A stretch of 64,000 nucleotides of DNA from Lunularia cruciata (Eukaryota > Streptophyta > Marchantiopsida > Lunulariales > Lunulariaceae). How positions within the stretch are numbered: position 1 is the first letter of the stretch; every line of letters starts with the position of its first letter. The position numbers were made by a program, and so were the translations under genes. Where the stretch lies: assembly GCA_948567375.1 (NCBI GenBank), contig OX419758.1, positions 56,549,001 to 56,613,000 on the forward strand, in the 5' to 3' direction. This document shows positions 13,430-24,160 of the stretch, piece by piece. The notes beneath the pieces were generated by a model. It was not told the origin of the DNA, did no database searches, and worked only from the letters and a program-made list of their open reading frames with translations.

Positions 13430-13455
13430 TCTAACTTTGGTGGGCCAAAGTTAGA
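13430..13455. repeat. Perfect hairpin, 11-bp arms
   Basis: tctaactttgg and ccaaagttaga around the loop tggg. Confidence 0.85.
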
Positions 13456-15324
13456 CAAGAAACGTTCCAACCGCGACAAACGCAGCCGGTTCATATACTG
13501 AAAGCTAATTTGGCTGTGAGCAAAAGCTCGGGAATGGTTGAGGTCGGTTAGGTGGACCGCAGCAAGCTGTCTTTTGAGGCATAACCTAACAATGGCAGAT
13601 AAGTGGAACCCATGTGGAAACTACATGGATAATCAAGCCTGAAACTACCAGTGAAGTACGAAATCGTTTTCAGTATCTAGGGCAACTTTCGCCTTATCAG
13701 CTAGATGAAATCGGGTTGTTAGATGCATGGAGGTAGGAAGGTGTGGTTAGAATGTGGATATCTGCGCAAGATATAGAGGATGACTAGCTGGCGTTTAGAA
13801 AAGACAGCGGAGTTCGTAGACTCCGATGGCTGGCACGTAGACGGGGTAAAGATGCTTTAGCTGTATACCTCAATGCCAAGTCTTCGGAGCCCGCCACGGA
13901 GGAGGATACCGTAGGCTTTGCTTACGCAGCTCTCCTGCATTCAGAAGACCAAATGTACTGTCCGATGCTTACCTCAGACTCCACTTTCTCACTTTAATTG
14001 CTGGGGGGTAGGGCAGTGCTACAAGGGCAACAATGCAAAGTTTCTCATCATGAGAGTGTGAAAGTGGAATGAGCAAGTCTCAGGATGGCTGGTCTCGTCG
14101 ACTGTTAGCTACCATCCAAACTTATTGCAGGAGCAAAGCAGAATGTCTGGAAGACAGGTACCACATTTAGGAGAGAGATGAGATCGGGTAGATCGCGTGA
14201 TCTTTTCCCTCTACAAAAACAAATCTTAGTATGAACATCACGCTCGGAAAAATAATAAGCCGTCGCCTTCCATCAGTGAGGTCCGTCTACATATCGCGGA
14301 CTCCAACCCTCTCAGGATGCTGAAGGCTAGCTACATAGCAAACAGAACAGAGACAACACGTCTTGCAAACATATTCTCCGACATACATATAGCATTAGGG
14401 AGGGGAATACAAAATCAGGCAATTACGACGAGACTAAACAACCTAATAAAAAACTGTTGAAAGGGGACTATATGCATGCATTTCACAAGGTGGTCCTCAG
14501 TTTCGTACCCTGATATGCATCAAATCTAGTCCACGGAAATCCTCATTTCAACATAAGAAAACACACTGAAACCAACAGCAGTTGTGCTCAAGGACAAAGT
14601 CCCTTTACCAGAAGTATAAAAGTTGATCATTTCTCGTCTCGGAAACTCATTTTGTATCGGGACTTGAGTCAACCCTTCGTCCACAGGAAGAGGGAGCGAA
14701 AGTCAAATGAGGGGCCACAAGTAAGAACAGGACGGACTCGTCCAAAGACTCGGTCTTTACTCAAAATTACATGGAGACAATCCTATAATGCTTTGCTCCT
14801 AGCGAATGTGGTGTACTCCTACGCAGGTGGACATTTCTGCAGGTATAACTTCCCAATTGGGAACATATCGATGCCAGGGCGGAAGCCCAATCCTCCGCCT
14901 CTGCAGAAATTTGAGTAGGAATGTGGGCCGGCTGGGAACAACTGCAGGCTGCACAAAATCACATCATGATGAAGATATGTATTGGCTGTGTCAAAGCGGG
15001 GTCCATGCCACGCTTTTCCAAAGCCCGTTATTGGATTTAGAGTGTAATCCCTGACATAAGTCTGTAGACACCGCTCGACCTGTGTTTAACTTAAGCCGGC
15101 AGCTCGACGTGCATTTTCCAGTAAGACTAGATGGTTGATATCTACCTACACTCTGCGTATTGACAGTTATCGATAGTAAAGGCGACAATTTCTAATGATG
15201 ATCTACGCTCTTACCATCTAAAAAATTGTGGGAGATGCGAATTTTTTTACATGGCACAAAGAATAATGTGAAGTTTCTACACTTGGCGCCTTGAATCATC
15301 AGGGCATGTATGTGCACTTCATCT

Positions 15325-18300
15325 TTAAAAGTTCTCCTTGTGAAACTCAAACGTGACATCTTCAACCGTCGACACTTTATGTGAAAGCCTGTCCAGCTCC
15401 TTCGCTAGTTTTAGATTGTTTCCACAGTAGAAGACCCCTACAATTGCACATCAATTTCTCAAATCAGGAGTGTGGCGGACGTGCGGCGCGAAATAGAGCC
15501 ATGAAATGATGACGTAAAACAGACAGGGCATTTCCTGAACTTACCTATTTTCTTCTTGGGGTGAGCTTTCGCAAGTCTTTTGAAAACCGCATCCCAATTC
15601 GGTCGCGCAAAGTGAGTTCGAGCCTGCAGAAAAGGATCCGCCAAGACTAGTTAGGTTGGTTTGGTGCCAATCTAACAGGGCAACTAAGAGATGGGACATG
15701 TAAACCTGTGAAACAGAAAAGAGATGCTGAATTTCAAATTTGGTCTAATATTATCTGGAACGTACCCTTGTGCCGGAGAGTATGTCGACGCCACTTTTCG
15801 CTTCGTGAAGCGCCTGCACCATCCTGACCAGATAGGCTCGTAAATCGCTTTCTTCATACACGCTCGTTAAGTAATTGTGCATCTCGATCACTGCCTTCTG
15901 ATCGATAGCAGCTACCTCGTTCATTACTCCCTTGAACCACTCAAAGGAACCCTGTTCACGCGTCGACCAGTAAAAGTAGGCGTTCGTTGTGAGATGGCCT
16001 CTACGTTTCTTAGCGCTTCTGGCAGGGCTGTCCCATGGCCTCCTTGGGCTTTGAGGTTCCCACCTTTTAGGGCTTTCACCGGCTTTGGTCGAGTCGGGAT
16101 GCGAAGAACCTATTAGACTGTTGTCCTGTTGACAGATTGGAGAGAATCGTTTGTGAGTCGCAGAACCGAGAGTATGGAAATAATCAGATAAAAATCATCG
16201 TAATATTATGAGGTCGATCGGAAATTGACAAAGGAAGCTCCAAAACAGAAGAGTCTTACAGGAGAATATATCGCATCAGCAGCTTTGATATCGTTAAGCA
16301 TGTTCTTCAATATGCTGATGAAAGGAGTCGCTCCAATACCCAGACCCACAAGTAACAGGACATCGTACTTGCGTGAGTCTTGAGCAGGCGCTCCATATGG
16401 TCCATCGATGCATAGCTTCGGATACTTGCTGTTGATACTGAAGTCTTCATTTCGTGCGTTACTGATGGCCTCTTTGAAGACTTTGTGCATTTCATCAGTC
16501 CAATCACCAGCTTTTCTGATGTGCACGCTAATGTAGTCATCCCCTGGTGCGGAGGTGATGGAAAAGGGATGCCTGAAGGTAAAGCAACCTTGTAAGCAAA
16601 GGGCACGTGAGCAATTTGAAGATTTTTGCTGGACCTCAACCTAACAAGATTAACATACATCATTCGGCAAATTTTAGTTGGAAGAAACGAGTGAAACAGC
16701 CGGATCGGTGCCCTCACCACTCAAATCGTGAAATCTGCGGGCACTGCAAAAATATATACATCCCACTTTTATACTTGAATCCAGCGGGTTTCGACATGTG
16801 TAACGCCAAAACATCTCCAGGATAAATGTTTGCCTGTAAACACAAAACACTCGAGTGTAAAAACAATTGTCCAGCTAAAATTTGCTGCATCTCGTCAGTT
16901 CGCATCTCTCTGAAGGATCAATGAGAAACAACAGACAATTACCTCAAGGGTGTTAACTCTGTACGTCGTAGCGCGAAATAGTCGAAGAACACGTTCCCCG
17001 CAATACAGTGTAAGTGGCACCGCTATATACATCCACGTCTGCACACGAGGTTTGCAGGAAAATTCAGAAAAGAGACAGAACCGAGGTGAAACTGCGACGG
17101 GAATGATGGTTTCGAGCATTCAACGTTTGAGATTTCGAGCATTCAATATTTGGATTTGTGATTCGGATGGAAATGACTGCGAAAGTGCCTTGAATCTAAC
17201 CTAAAACCAACTTGAATTGAGGACTAATTGTTGTTGTAGTCATCTACACTATCAATTTAAGGTAAGACGCAAGGTGAAGGGATGGAGATTCACCGTTTTC
17301 TGTTGCCATGAGTCTGTCAAGAAAAGGTAATATCCGTGGACGATCGCAAGGATATACACAATTACGAACAGATGATGGGAATACCAAAAGGAATTGAAGC
17401 CAGTCAAATGCCGGAACCGCCCCGGGAACTTCAGTATGGACTTCCGACACCAATAGGAAGCTAGGAAGAAGGCAATTGCCATGAGGATCACCATAATAAT
17501 CCCGGTAATTACGGTTGGCGTGGCAATTATCCTCCCGTAATTTGGTACTTCCTTATCGAAATGTCTGTCGAATAAATGCTGCATGTAAGGATGGTCCTCA
17601 TTCGAGATCATCCTCGGAAAATCACACGCTAGATGGGAGGTCGCGTGGACAATGACTCCAACCGCAATACCAGCGGCAACTAGCTGCGCAATTGTACGAA
17701 AAGACGTAATGAGATCAAATTATCAGACCTGGGCAAGCAATAATAAATCGCCCAACGTGCCGCAGAGAAGCATTGTCAGGGGTAAACAGGAACTTTAATA
17801 CCTTGTGAAATTTGATGTTGTCGTCAAAAGGGATGAACGATCCCATAAACGTACTCCGGAGGAAAGTGATTGTATTGCGACAGACCGGCAATAGAATCAT
17901 AGCCATGTTCAGTTTCAGTGTTTCGGCGGCACCCTTCGCAACGCAGACACATGATCCCATCACTTCATACGCCTCTCGATTCTTGTATTGGTGGAACTTC
18001 CACGAGAAGAGTACAAGCATTACCGTAATCCATATAAGAAGGGGGACAATTCGAAACCAGTACTCGTGAAGGTACAATTTATACTTCCTGGAATAATGTT
18101 GCCACCTGCTTCTCCGCCTTTGGGGGGCAAGTTGCTGGCTGTAGGCCTCTTGCGCACCATACTTAGCCCCTGAAGGAGAAGGGCGCATAACCTTTTCTAA
18201 CTCAGACAACTGCAGTGGCAAGCATTCGTGGAGTGAGTCCTGAAACCAAAGGACGCTGCCAGTAACACAAACATTTGGATACGCAGGTCACCCAAACATA

Positions 18301-19821
18301 ATAGGAAAACATCCGGAACTTGGATTCCAAAATATAAAAACAGATTTAGCACACCTCAATATAGCCCCTATGATGACGATCAAGTTCTTCCATGATGAGT
18401 GCTGCATACTCCTCAGCCTGCTCCGGCAGGATTGATAACTTGTTGGCCGCAGCGCTCAAAAGAATCATCTGTAAGAATTTAGGGTAAGTTTCCCGACGAA
18501 GGATTGAAACCAAGAACACTAAGGGTGGGTTGATCGCAATTTGAAATTCTAGTAAGATGAAGTAAGCGGTAAGCCAAATGTTGGGCACAGCAAAAGGAAA
18601 ATTGATCCAGAATATGTTATATTACCTCCATGACCTCATTTTGGAAAATACGACCGTCTACATCTTTGTCACACCTGTACAACGAAAGGACAATTCACCT
18701 ATGAGTTCCCGTGATACCACGATAAAGTTACCAGTGAAAAGCTTCAAGAGATAGGGAACGAAGACCGACACCTACAGGTCGAAAAACAGTTCCATGCGGG
18801 CGTCGAAGGTTTTGTCGGTGATCCTCCGCCAATAATCTTTGAGCTCTTTCTTCGAGATTTTCTCGACCTGATGATCATTCCCTTTTCTTCGAGTAAGGGC
18901 ATTAAGGAGCTCCTCAGCGAACTCCTTAGACCTTTCCATACCTGAGGATTGGCAGAACAATGAAGTTTATTTCAGCTGTTGGACGACACGAACAACTGTC
19001 CTAAGGAAGCTCTATCCACGACTTAGTGGTCGGCTGCACTGGAGGGTAGAAATCGTTCAGGACTGGTAGTTAACGTGTACAGTGAACTTACCTATACACT
19101 GAGCGAAATCTTTTCGATGGAGGAAATTGTCAGACTTCGAGGCTAGCTGATTGAACCTGTCTTCAACAGCCTTCCACAGGTCATCTTGATCGCTGTCTCC
19201 AGTAGCCCTCTGAAGGTTTCTGAGACCATCGAGAGCGCTCGTTGCTCCGGAAGTTGTTCTATGTATATGTCCCGAAAATGGTCCTGATAGGGGACCCGAG
19301 CTGGGAATATGTCCTGAGTGTGGAATGCCTCCTCTCCTCGAATTCTGTGAAGTTCGAGACGAAGAACGCTGCGGAGGATCGCTATCATTTCTTTCAGGAG
19401 AAAAAGCAAAGGGCATAACTCTAGCAAAACTACCATTCCGCGAAATACGCTTCGTGTCCGGAGGTGCACTCGAGTTTCTCACGTTACCAAAGGGCCTATC
19501 TATCGGGTTGTGGCCGCTCCCAGACTGTGTAATGCTTGTCAATTTCACCGAACCATGTTCGACCAGAACCTCAACAACCACATGATCACTACTATCTCCC
19601 CTGTCACCTACAAGACTATTGTTCCTCTGCCCTCCATTTTCGTTCATTTCGGCGTCCGCATCTGCTCTAAGCAGTTCTTGCAGCTGCTTACTCGACGATC
19701 CGCTATTCTGTGCACCTGAGTTCCCTCTCTGTAATGCTTGCCCTTGCCCATAGCCAAGTGGCCCTGCATTCCCCCCAGGAGATGGTGGACCTAACGGATC
19801 CATGCTAATGTGCCCGCTCAT
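15325..19821 (-). CDS. RBOH: Respiratory burst oxidase homologue (plant NADPH oxidase), 12 coding exons, 987 aa
   Basis: Makes superoxide outside the plasma membrane from cytosolic NADPH. Exons, minus strand in order: 19821-19092, 18941-18776, 18674-18626, 18468-18355, 18239-17802, 17683-17294, 17038-16943, 16833-16718, 16572-16260, 16125-15766, 15623-15545, 15437-15325 (TAA). All introns are GT-AG and every phase matches, giving 2964 bases. Ser/Thr-rich cytosolic N-terminus about 1-240. EF-hand 1 at 301-312 ([12 protein letters not shown]) is canonical; EF-hand 2 at 345-356 has His and Arg where Asp is expected. First membrane helix about 416-434, further helices 460-625. Candidate haem histidines 512, 516, 602, 603 and 615. 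FAD motif HPFSITSAP 701-709; NADPH motifs GPYGAPAQ 757-764 and GLGIGATP 776-783; C-terminus ends FHKENF. A basic, Ser-Pro-rich linker lies at about 805-850. Start: a TAA in the same frame lies just upstream of 19884 and ATG 19821 is the first ATG after it; ATG 19803 is the alternative. The family is known to be regulated by calcium and phosphorylation; subtype not assigned. Confidence 0.96.
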
Positions 19822-21480
19822 CCTGACAGCTTCAATCTTCCTTCCGCTCAGGATGTTCGAAGACCAACGAACAACCCCGTGCAATTTTGTTTACAGTTCG
19901 GGTCTCCTGAAAAAGAGACCCCCTGGTTCACCTAGATAACTCCGAGGCATCAAAGTGTAGCCGTAGAGCACAAGTCGGTGCGCTTAGCACAGTCGAAACC
20001 AACCAATGCAGAGAGCAAAAGAGTACCACGCTTCTCTTACGAGCTCCCAGCTAGAGCATGCACCAAGATTTTACCATTCCGAAGGGCCTGGCGTGTCTCA
20101 GCACAAAATTGGCGCGAGAGGCAGGCGAGTTACGACGTGCCGCACACCTGGTCAGCGCTCGGAAACAGGTCGTGCTCCATTTCGAGATGAGTCCAGGTCT
20201 GACGCCGTTTGATTTCCAAGGTTTGGGTGACGACGCGGACTATCGAATTTTTCTTTGCGGGACAAATTATCCCGCATTGAGATTGCACTCGTACTAGCTG
20301 CAGCTGTCAAACGAATGTTCACAGCTGGTCGGTGCTTGGATCTGGAAATTATGAGGTCCCGGAGAGAGCAATTCTCTTTTTACTAATTGAATCGTCGTCT
20401 GATCCAGTCCCGTGATTTTTCAACCTCCACTCCCTCTTGCTATTGTTGATCCACCGAGCTCGAGTTCATACGCAAACGTCGTATATTACACCACACCGGA
20501 AGAAAAAGATAGAAACAGAAGATAAGGGGAAGAAGAGGGAGAGAAAGGAACTCGCTCCCAGAATGCGACGAAGAGAGGGAGACAGAGAAGTGTTTCACAT
20601 CAGCTGAAACAGTCACTTACGGAGAAGCACAATGTCGCAGCCGGGAAAGGTGCGAGTGAATGAGGAGAAGCGGCAGAGAGAAGAGAACCAAATCAAAAAC
20701 ACACGGAAGAAAGATGTTCACTTACACTTGAACAACAGACAGACAGCGAGTGGTGGTGGACGTGTACACACACGAGTAAAGCCTGGCAAGAGAGAAAAAG
20801 GATTACAAGAACAGTTCAAGAAGCAGGAGAGTAAAATAGGATAATGACGCCTTGCGGTCACTGACTTGCTCTCTCTCTCTCTCTCTGGCTCTCTCGCTCT
20901 CGGTGGTGGTCGTCGCGCTATTGCGAGGCAGGCAGCAGCGGCGGAGAAGTAATTCTTTCTTCCGGGGGATGGAAGGGATAGAAAGAAAGAAGGAAAGATA
21001 AATTCCTAAACGACGGACGAACTAACGATAGTCGAGAATGACTCTAGCGACAATTGCGGATTGGATCGATCAATCTCTTCTACCTCGAGACTCTGGACTG
21101 ATGATGAATATGATGGTGGTGCTACGTGAAGGAGGAGGTGAGAGCGGGAGACAGAGGCAGGCGTGGAGGGGAAGAGCATTAAAGAGACTCTCCTTTTGTC
21201 CTCTCGTATGCTCTCTCCCTCTCTCTCTGTGTGCATGAGGAACAAACAAACGCAGTCTCGTGAGTCTCTCCGGCTCGTCGCGGCAGTTTAGTGTCTTTCG
21301 GACGGACAATTTAGAACAAGAGACCTACGGCCCCTCTCTCTCTCTCTCTCTCTCTCCAAGGAACTCTCGCTCTCGCGCGACTACGCTAGAGGTCTATTTG
21401 CGCTTGCTGAGAGTAGTGTATCTCCGTACAGTGGCCTCCCATTCGGCTTATGAGGAATGCTGATACCGTTCTCTCAACGC
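19822..21480 (-). promoter_or_regulatory. Probable RBOH 5' leader and proximal promoter with GA/CT-rich tracts and a possible leader intron
   Basis: Upstream of the RBOH ATG no other gene is visible. The minus strand has a good splice acceptor (pyrimidine tract then CAG at 19909-19907) 85 bases before the start codon, so part of the leader is probably spliced. Candidate donors with GTAAGT on the minus strand lie near 20614-20619 and 20720. Runs of CT on the plus strand (GA on the sense strand) occur at about 20868-20886, 21207-21228 and 21331-21357, typical of plant leaders and promoters. I did not find a convincing TATA box, so the transcription start is unknown. Confidence 0.45.
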
Positions 21481-24004
21481 GTGGCTTCCCGACCCCACCC
21501 GGTTTTCGCACTGTTTCAACATGCCTAATTAGCCCCATCTTCTCGCTCGTTAATTACCCATCTCCAGGTTGTGTCACTCCAGCTGTCAATATTCTTGGGT
21601 CTCTCCCTTCGCTTACAGTATAGAGACCAGGGTGGCATGTCATGTCTGGGCGGCTCTTGTACGGAATATTCAAGTTTGATGAAATGAAATGAATGACTCT
21701 CTGCCGAGCATAGACATTGAGAGATGTACAATCTGATAAAGATGTCGGACCTCATCACGAAATTCATTTTGTTTCCATTCCTTCACTTGAATTTCACTTG
21801 TAGAGAGGGCAGCCAAGGTCAAGATAGTTTCTACCTTCTCTCACATTGAGTTTCACCATAGAAAGCAACTTTTTCAAGGCATTTATGTTGTGGAGAAGGT
21901 AGTGTTGACAATCAATTTATGTTAGTCAGTGAAAACCCCAATAGAATCCCGAGCCAGATATAATTCCACTTTCAGCGATGAAGCACCTGGATAGGTAAGC
22001 ACGTCAAGAGAAGCATAATGGTCCTCATTACACGAGGAGTGGAGAAGAATCTCTTTGTATTTTACTCCAGAAACCCCCGCGGTTGTCCATCGGCCACCAT
22101 GTAATATATGATTTGTCCCTACTGTAGCTTTAAACAAAACATTCACTTATAGCACAATGTGAAATAATTCAGATGGAAATGTACTATTGGAGAGACCGCG
22201 TCCATCGCAAGCAAGCTGTTTAGAGTGAGGAGGGTCGTTTCCCTCCAAAATCCTCTCCATCTTTGGGAGCAATGCATAAGTACTGGAGACTCTTCCGTCC
22301 CGACAGTATAAACCTCTATTGATCCGCAGGACACTCTTGCTACAGTAACTCAATCATATGAATAAGAACTATGGCAGTCTTTAATCCCAGGACCCATACC
22401 TTCGTGTGTCCTACATCCTAGGTCGCTATATACAATCTCAATAGAGGAACAGGCAGCCGACCCCTGGGGTTAATCCCCGGTAGAGAGGTTGGAATCCTAC
22501 AACACTGCAGTGTTCTTGTATACGGCATGTTGGTGGCTCATGAGTCTAATAAAGAGAGTGAGTCTGAACGCAGGTAACATGGTAACACCTTGACAGTTTC
22601 TCTTTCATCTGTCCCGGACATATCCTGGTGCGTAAAATCTCTCCCGAACGTCTTGTGTGGTCTACTTCTACACCTACGATAACTATAATACACTCACACG
22701 GTATCCTAACTTCCTTTAACCACGGTTCACTTGCAATCAACTAACCTGAATCCCGGTTCGAGTCGAGTTGACATTACTTGGTATGATATAACTCAACGCC
22801 ATAAGCAAAGAACCCGGAGACTTCCAAGCAACTACTGTCAGCTGTAAATGTCAACAAAAGAACACCTTGAATGCATAAGTTGCCATAACTTGGATTCCAA
22901 TTCCCCCGTCGTTCTCCTGAGAGCCTTCATACATTACTTGGTAAATGGGGATGTGGCGACCGCGAGGGACTTGGTAAATGGAGCTAGGATAGGGCTCAAC
23001 CGGGATAGGCAAAGACCTTCGCTTTCCCGGGCGACTTCCATGAAACTACGGTAGTCTCTAAACGTCAGCAAAAGAGCACCTTGAATGACCAAGCCGCCAT
23101 CTTGTCTTCCCATTCTCCCGTCCGTCTTTCTCCTGAGAGCGATCATACACCGATCGAACCGACCTCCATGATTCTGCAGTTGAGGACCACCGGCCTGCAA
23201 TGTAAACTGAACACTGAGCTCAGTAAAATGCTGGTTTCGACGTGTATTCGATCTAACGGTGGTGAAATGGGATTTGGGGATTTTGGCTTAGAGGCAATAC
23301 CGCGCGAGTACTCACCAACACTTGCTATGAAGCTTAGGAACACTTTTGTTTGAAGATAGTGATCCAGAGGATGTGTAAATAAATCCTATATTTCATCAGC
23401 TAGTGTTCTTTGTGTTTTTCTTCAATTGCCATATATATTACACCTAGTTACGATTTCGGGAGACCAATTATCGAGTACGATGTTGCTCAGCGGTTGGTTA
23501 TGGAGCATATGATCGTTATATAAACAAATAATGTATGTATAGTAATATGCTAGTTTCTCAAAGTAATTCCGGTAACTCGATAAGGATATCCGGCTAATCT
23601 CCAATGTTCTAGTCATCCAGCGGCTCGATCACCCATCTCATCTAACCTGGTCCTCCACCCTGTCAGTTAACTCTGGTTAGGTCGGTTGTCTTTCTTGCGC
23701 TACGTGGGGGACGGCTACAACTTCTTTCGAAGGGCGTAGGGGGGCCATATTGTGGCCCGTCAGCGTCCGCCTGCTGTCCGGGTCAAAACCGGAACCTACT
23801 GTCTCGGGTCACCCGTAACTTACCAGGTCAGGGGCGGTAGCACATAAGCACGCAAAACATGATGAGTCATGCACATATACTGAGCTTTCTCCAAGCCCAA
23901 TCAGCAGCGTACTTATATCAGCATCCAATGACTTTTTGTTCCCCTAGAGCACTCTTGGGCCTTACTTAGCTCCATTTTACCCCTATGTTTACCCTATTTT
24001 ACTC
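21481..24004. other. Intergenic sequence upstream of RBOH
   Basis: No gene recognised; ORFs are short and overlap on both strands. It contains a diverged duplication: caaaagaacaccttgaatg at 22855 recurs as caaaagagcaccttgaatg at 23069, with flanking blocks (cccggagacttcc or cccgggcgacttcc, and ctcctgagagc) in the same order, period 214. Confidence 0.55.
22815..23150. repeat. Diverged 214-bp direct duplication
   Basis: Two similar blocks (about 22815-22935 and 23029-23150) separated by less similar sequence; the period is measured from 22855 to 23069. Confidence 0.65.
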
Positions 24005-24160
24005 TCTTGAGGCTCAGCCCCATTTTACCTTTTTCTTGTCCCACCCGTGTCCGGCTTGATGGGGTCTTCCCTTCCTTCGTGTTTTCTACGCGGTCGCCCT
24101 TTCTTGTAGGGTGTGATGGGGTCTTCCCATCCTTCTTGCTATCACACGCGGCAGCCTTGC
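24005..24160 (+). mobile_element. Family A repeat in opposite orientation, with a duplicated terminus
   Basis: On the plus strand it reads cagccccattttacc, then cttgatggggtcttcc, and ends cgcggtcgcc at 24098. A second partial terminus follows at once: gtgatggggtcttcccatcc from about 24111 to 24155. The terminal ~45 bases are thus present twice in tandem. Confidence 0.7.

Larger units (their letters stand above)
9836..15240. other. Moderate-GC intergenic region downstream of RBOH, no gene recognised
   Basis: Many short ORFs on both strands, the longest at 10711-11187 minus (158 codons), none with a domain I recognise. It contains a GA microsatellite at 11269-11284 and several perfect hairpins (10979-11003, 12120-12158, 13430-13455). 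The RBOH 3' untranslated region should lie in the last few hundred bases before 15325; no clear poly(A) signal was seen. Confidence 0.5.

Noticed and set aside
19884-19886. Earlier RBOH start upstream of ATG 19821
   Set aside because: The upstream codon is TTG and an in-frame TAA lies just before it. The first in-frame ATG is at 19821.
20632-20844. Open frame in the RBOH leader zone
   Set aside because: It is on the strand opposite to RBOH, has low-complexity Lys/Arg/Glu/Gln composition from GA-rich DNA, and has no motif.
22756-22772. tRNA B-box-like string (ggttcgag)
   Set aside because: No matching A box or cloverleaf around it. No tRNA or rRNA gene was found anywhere in the window.
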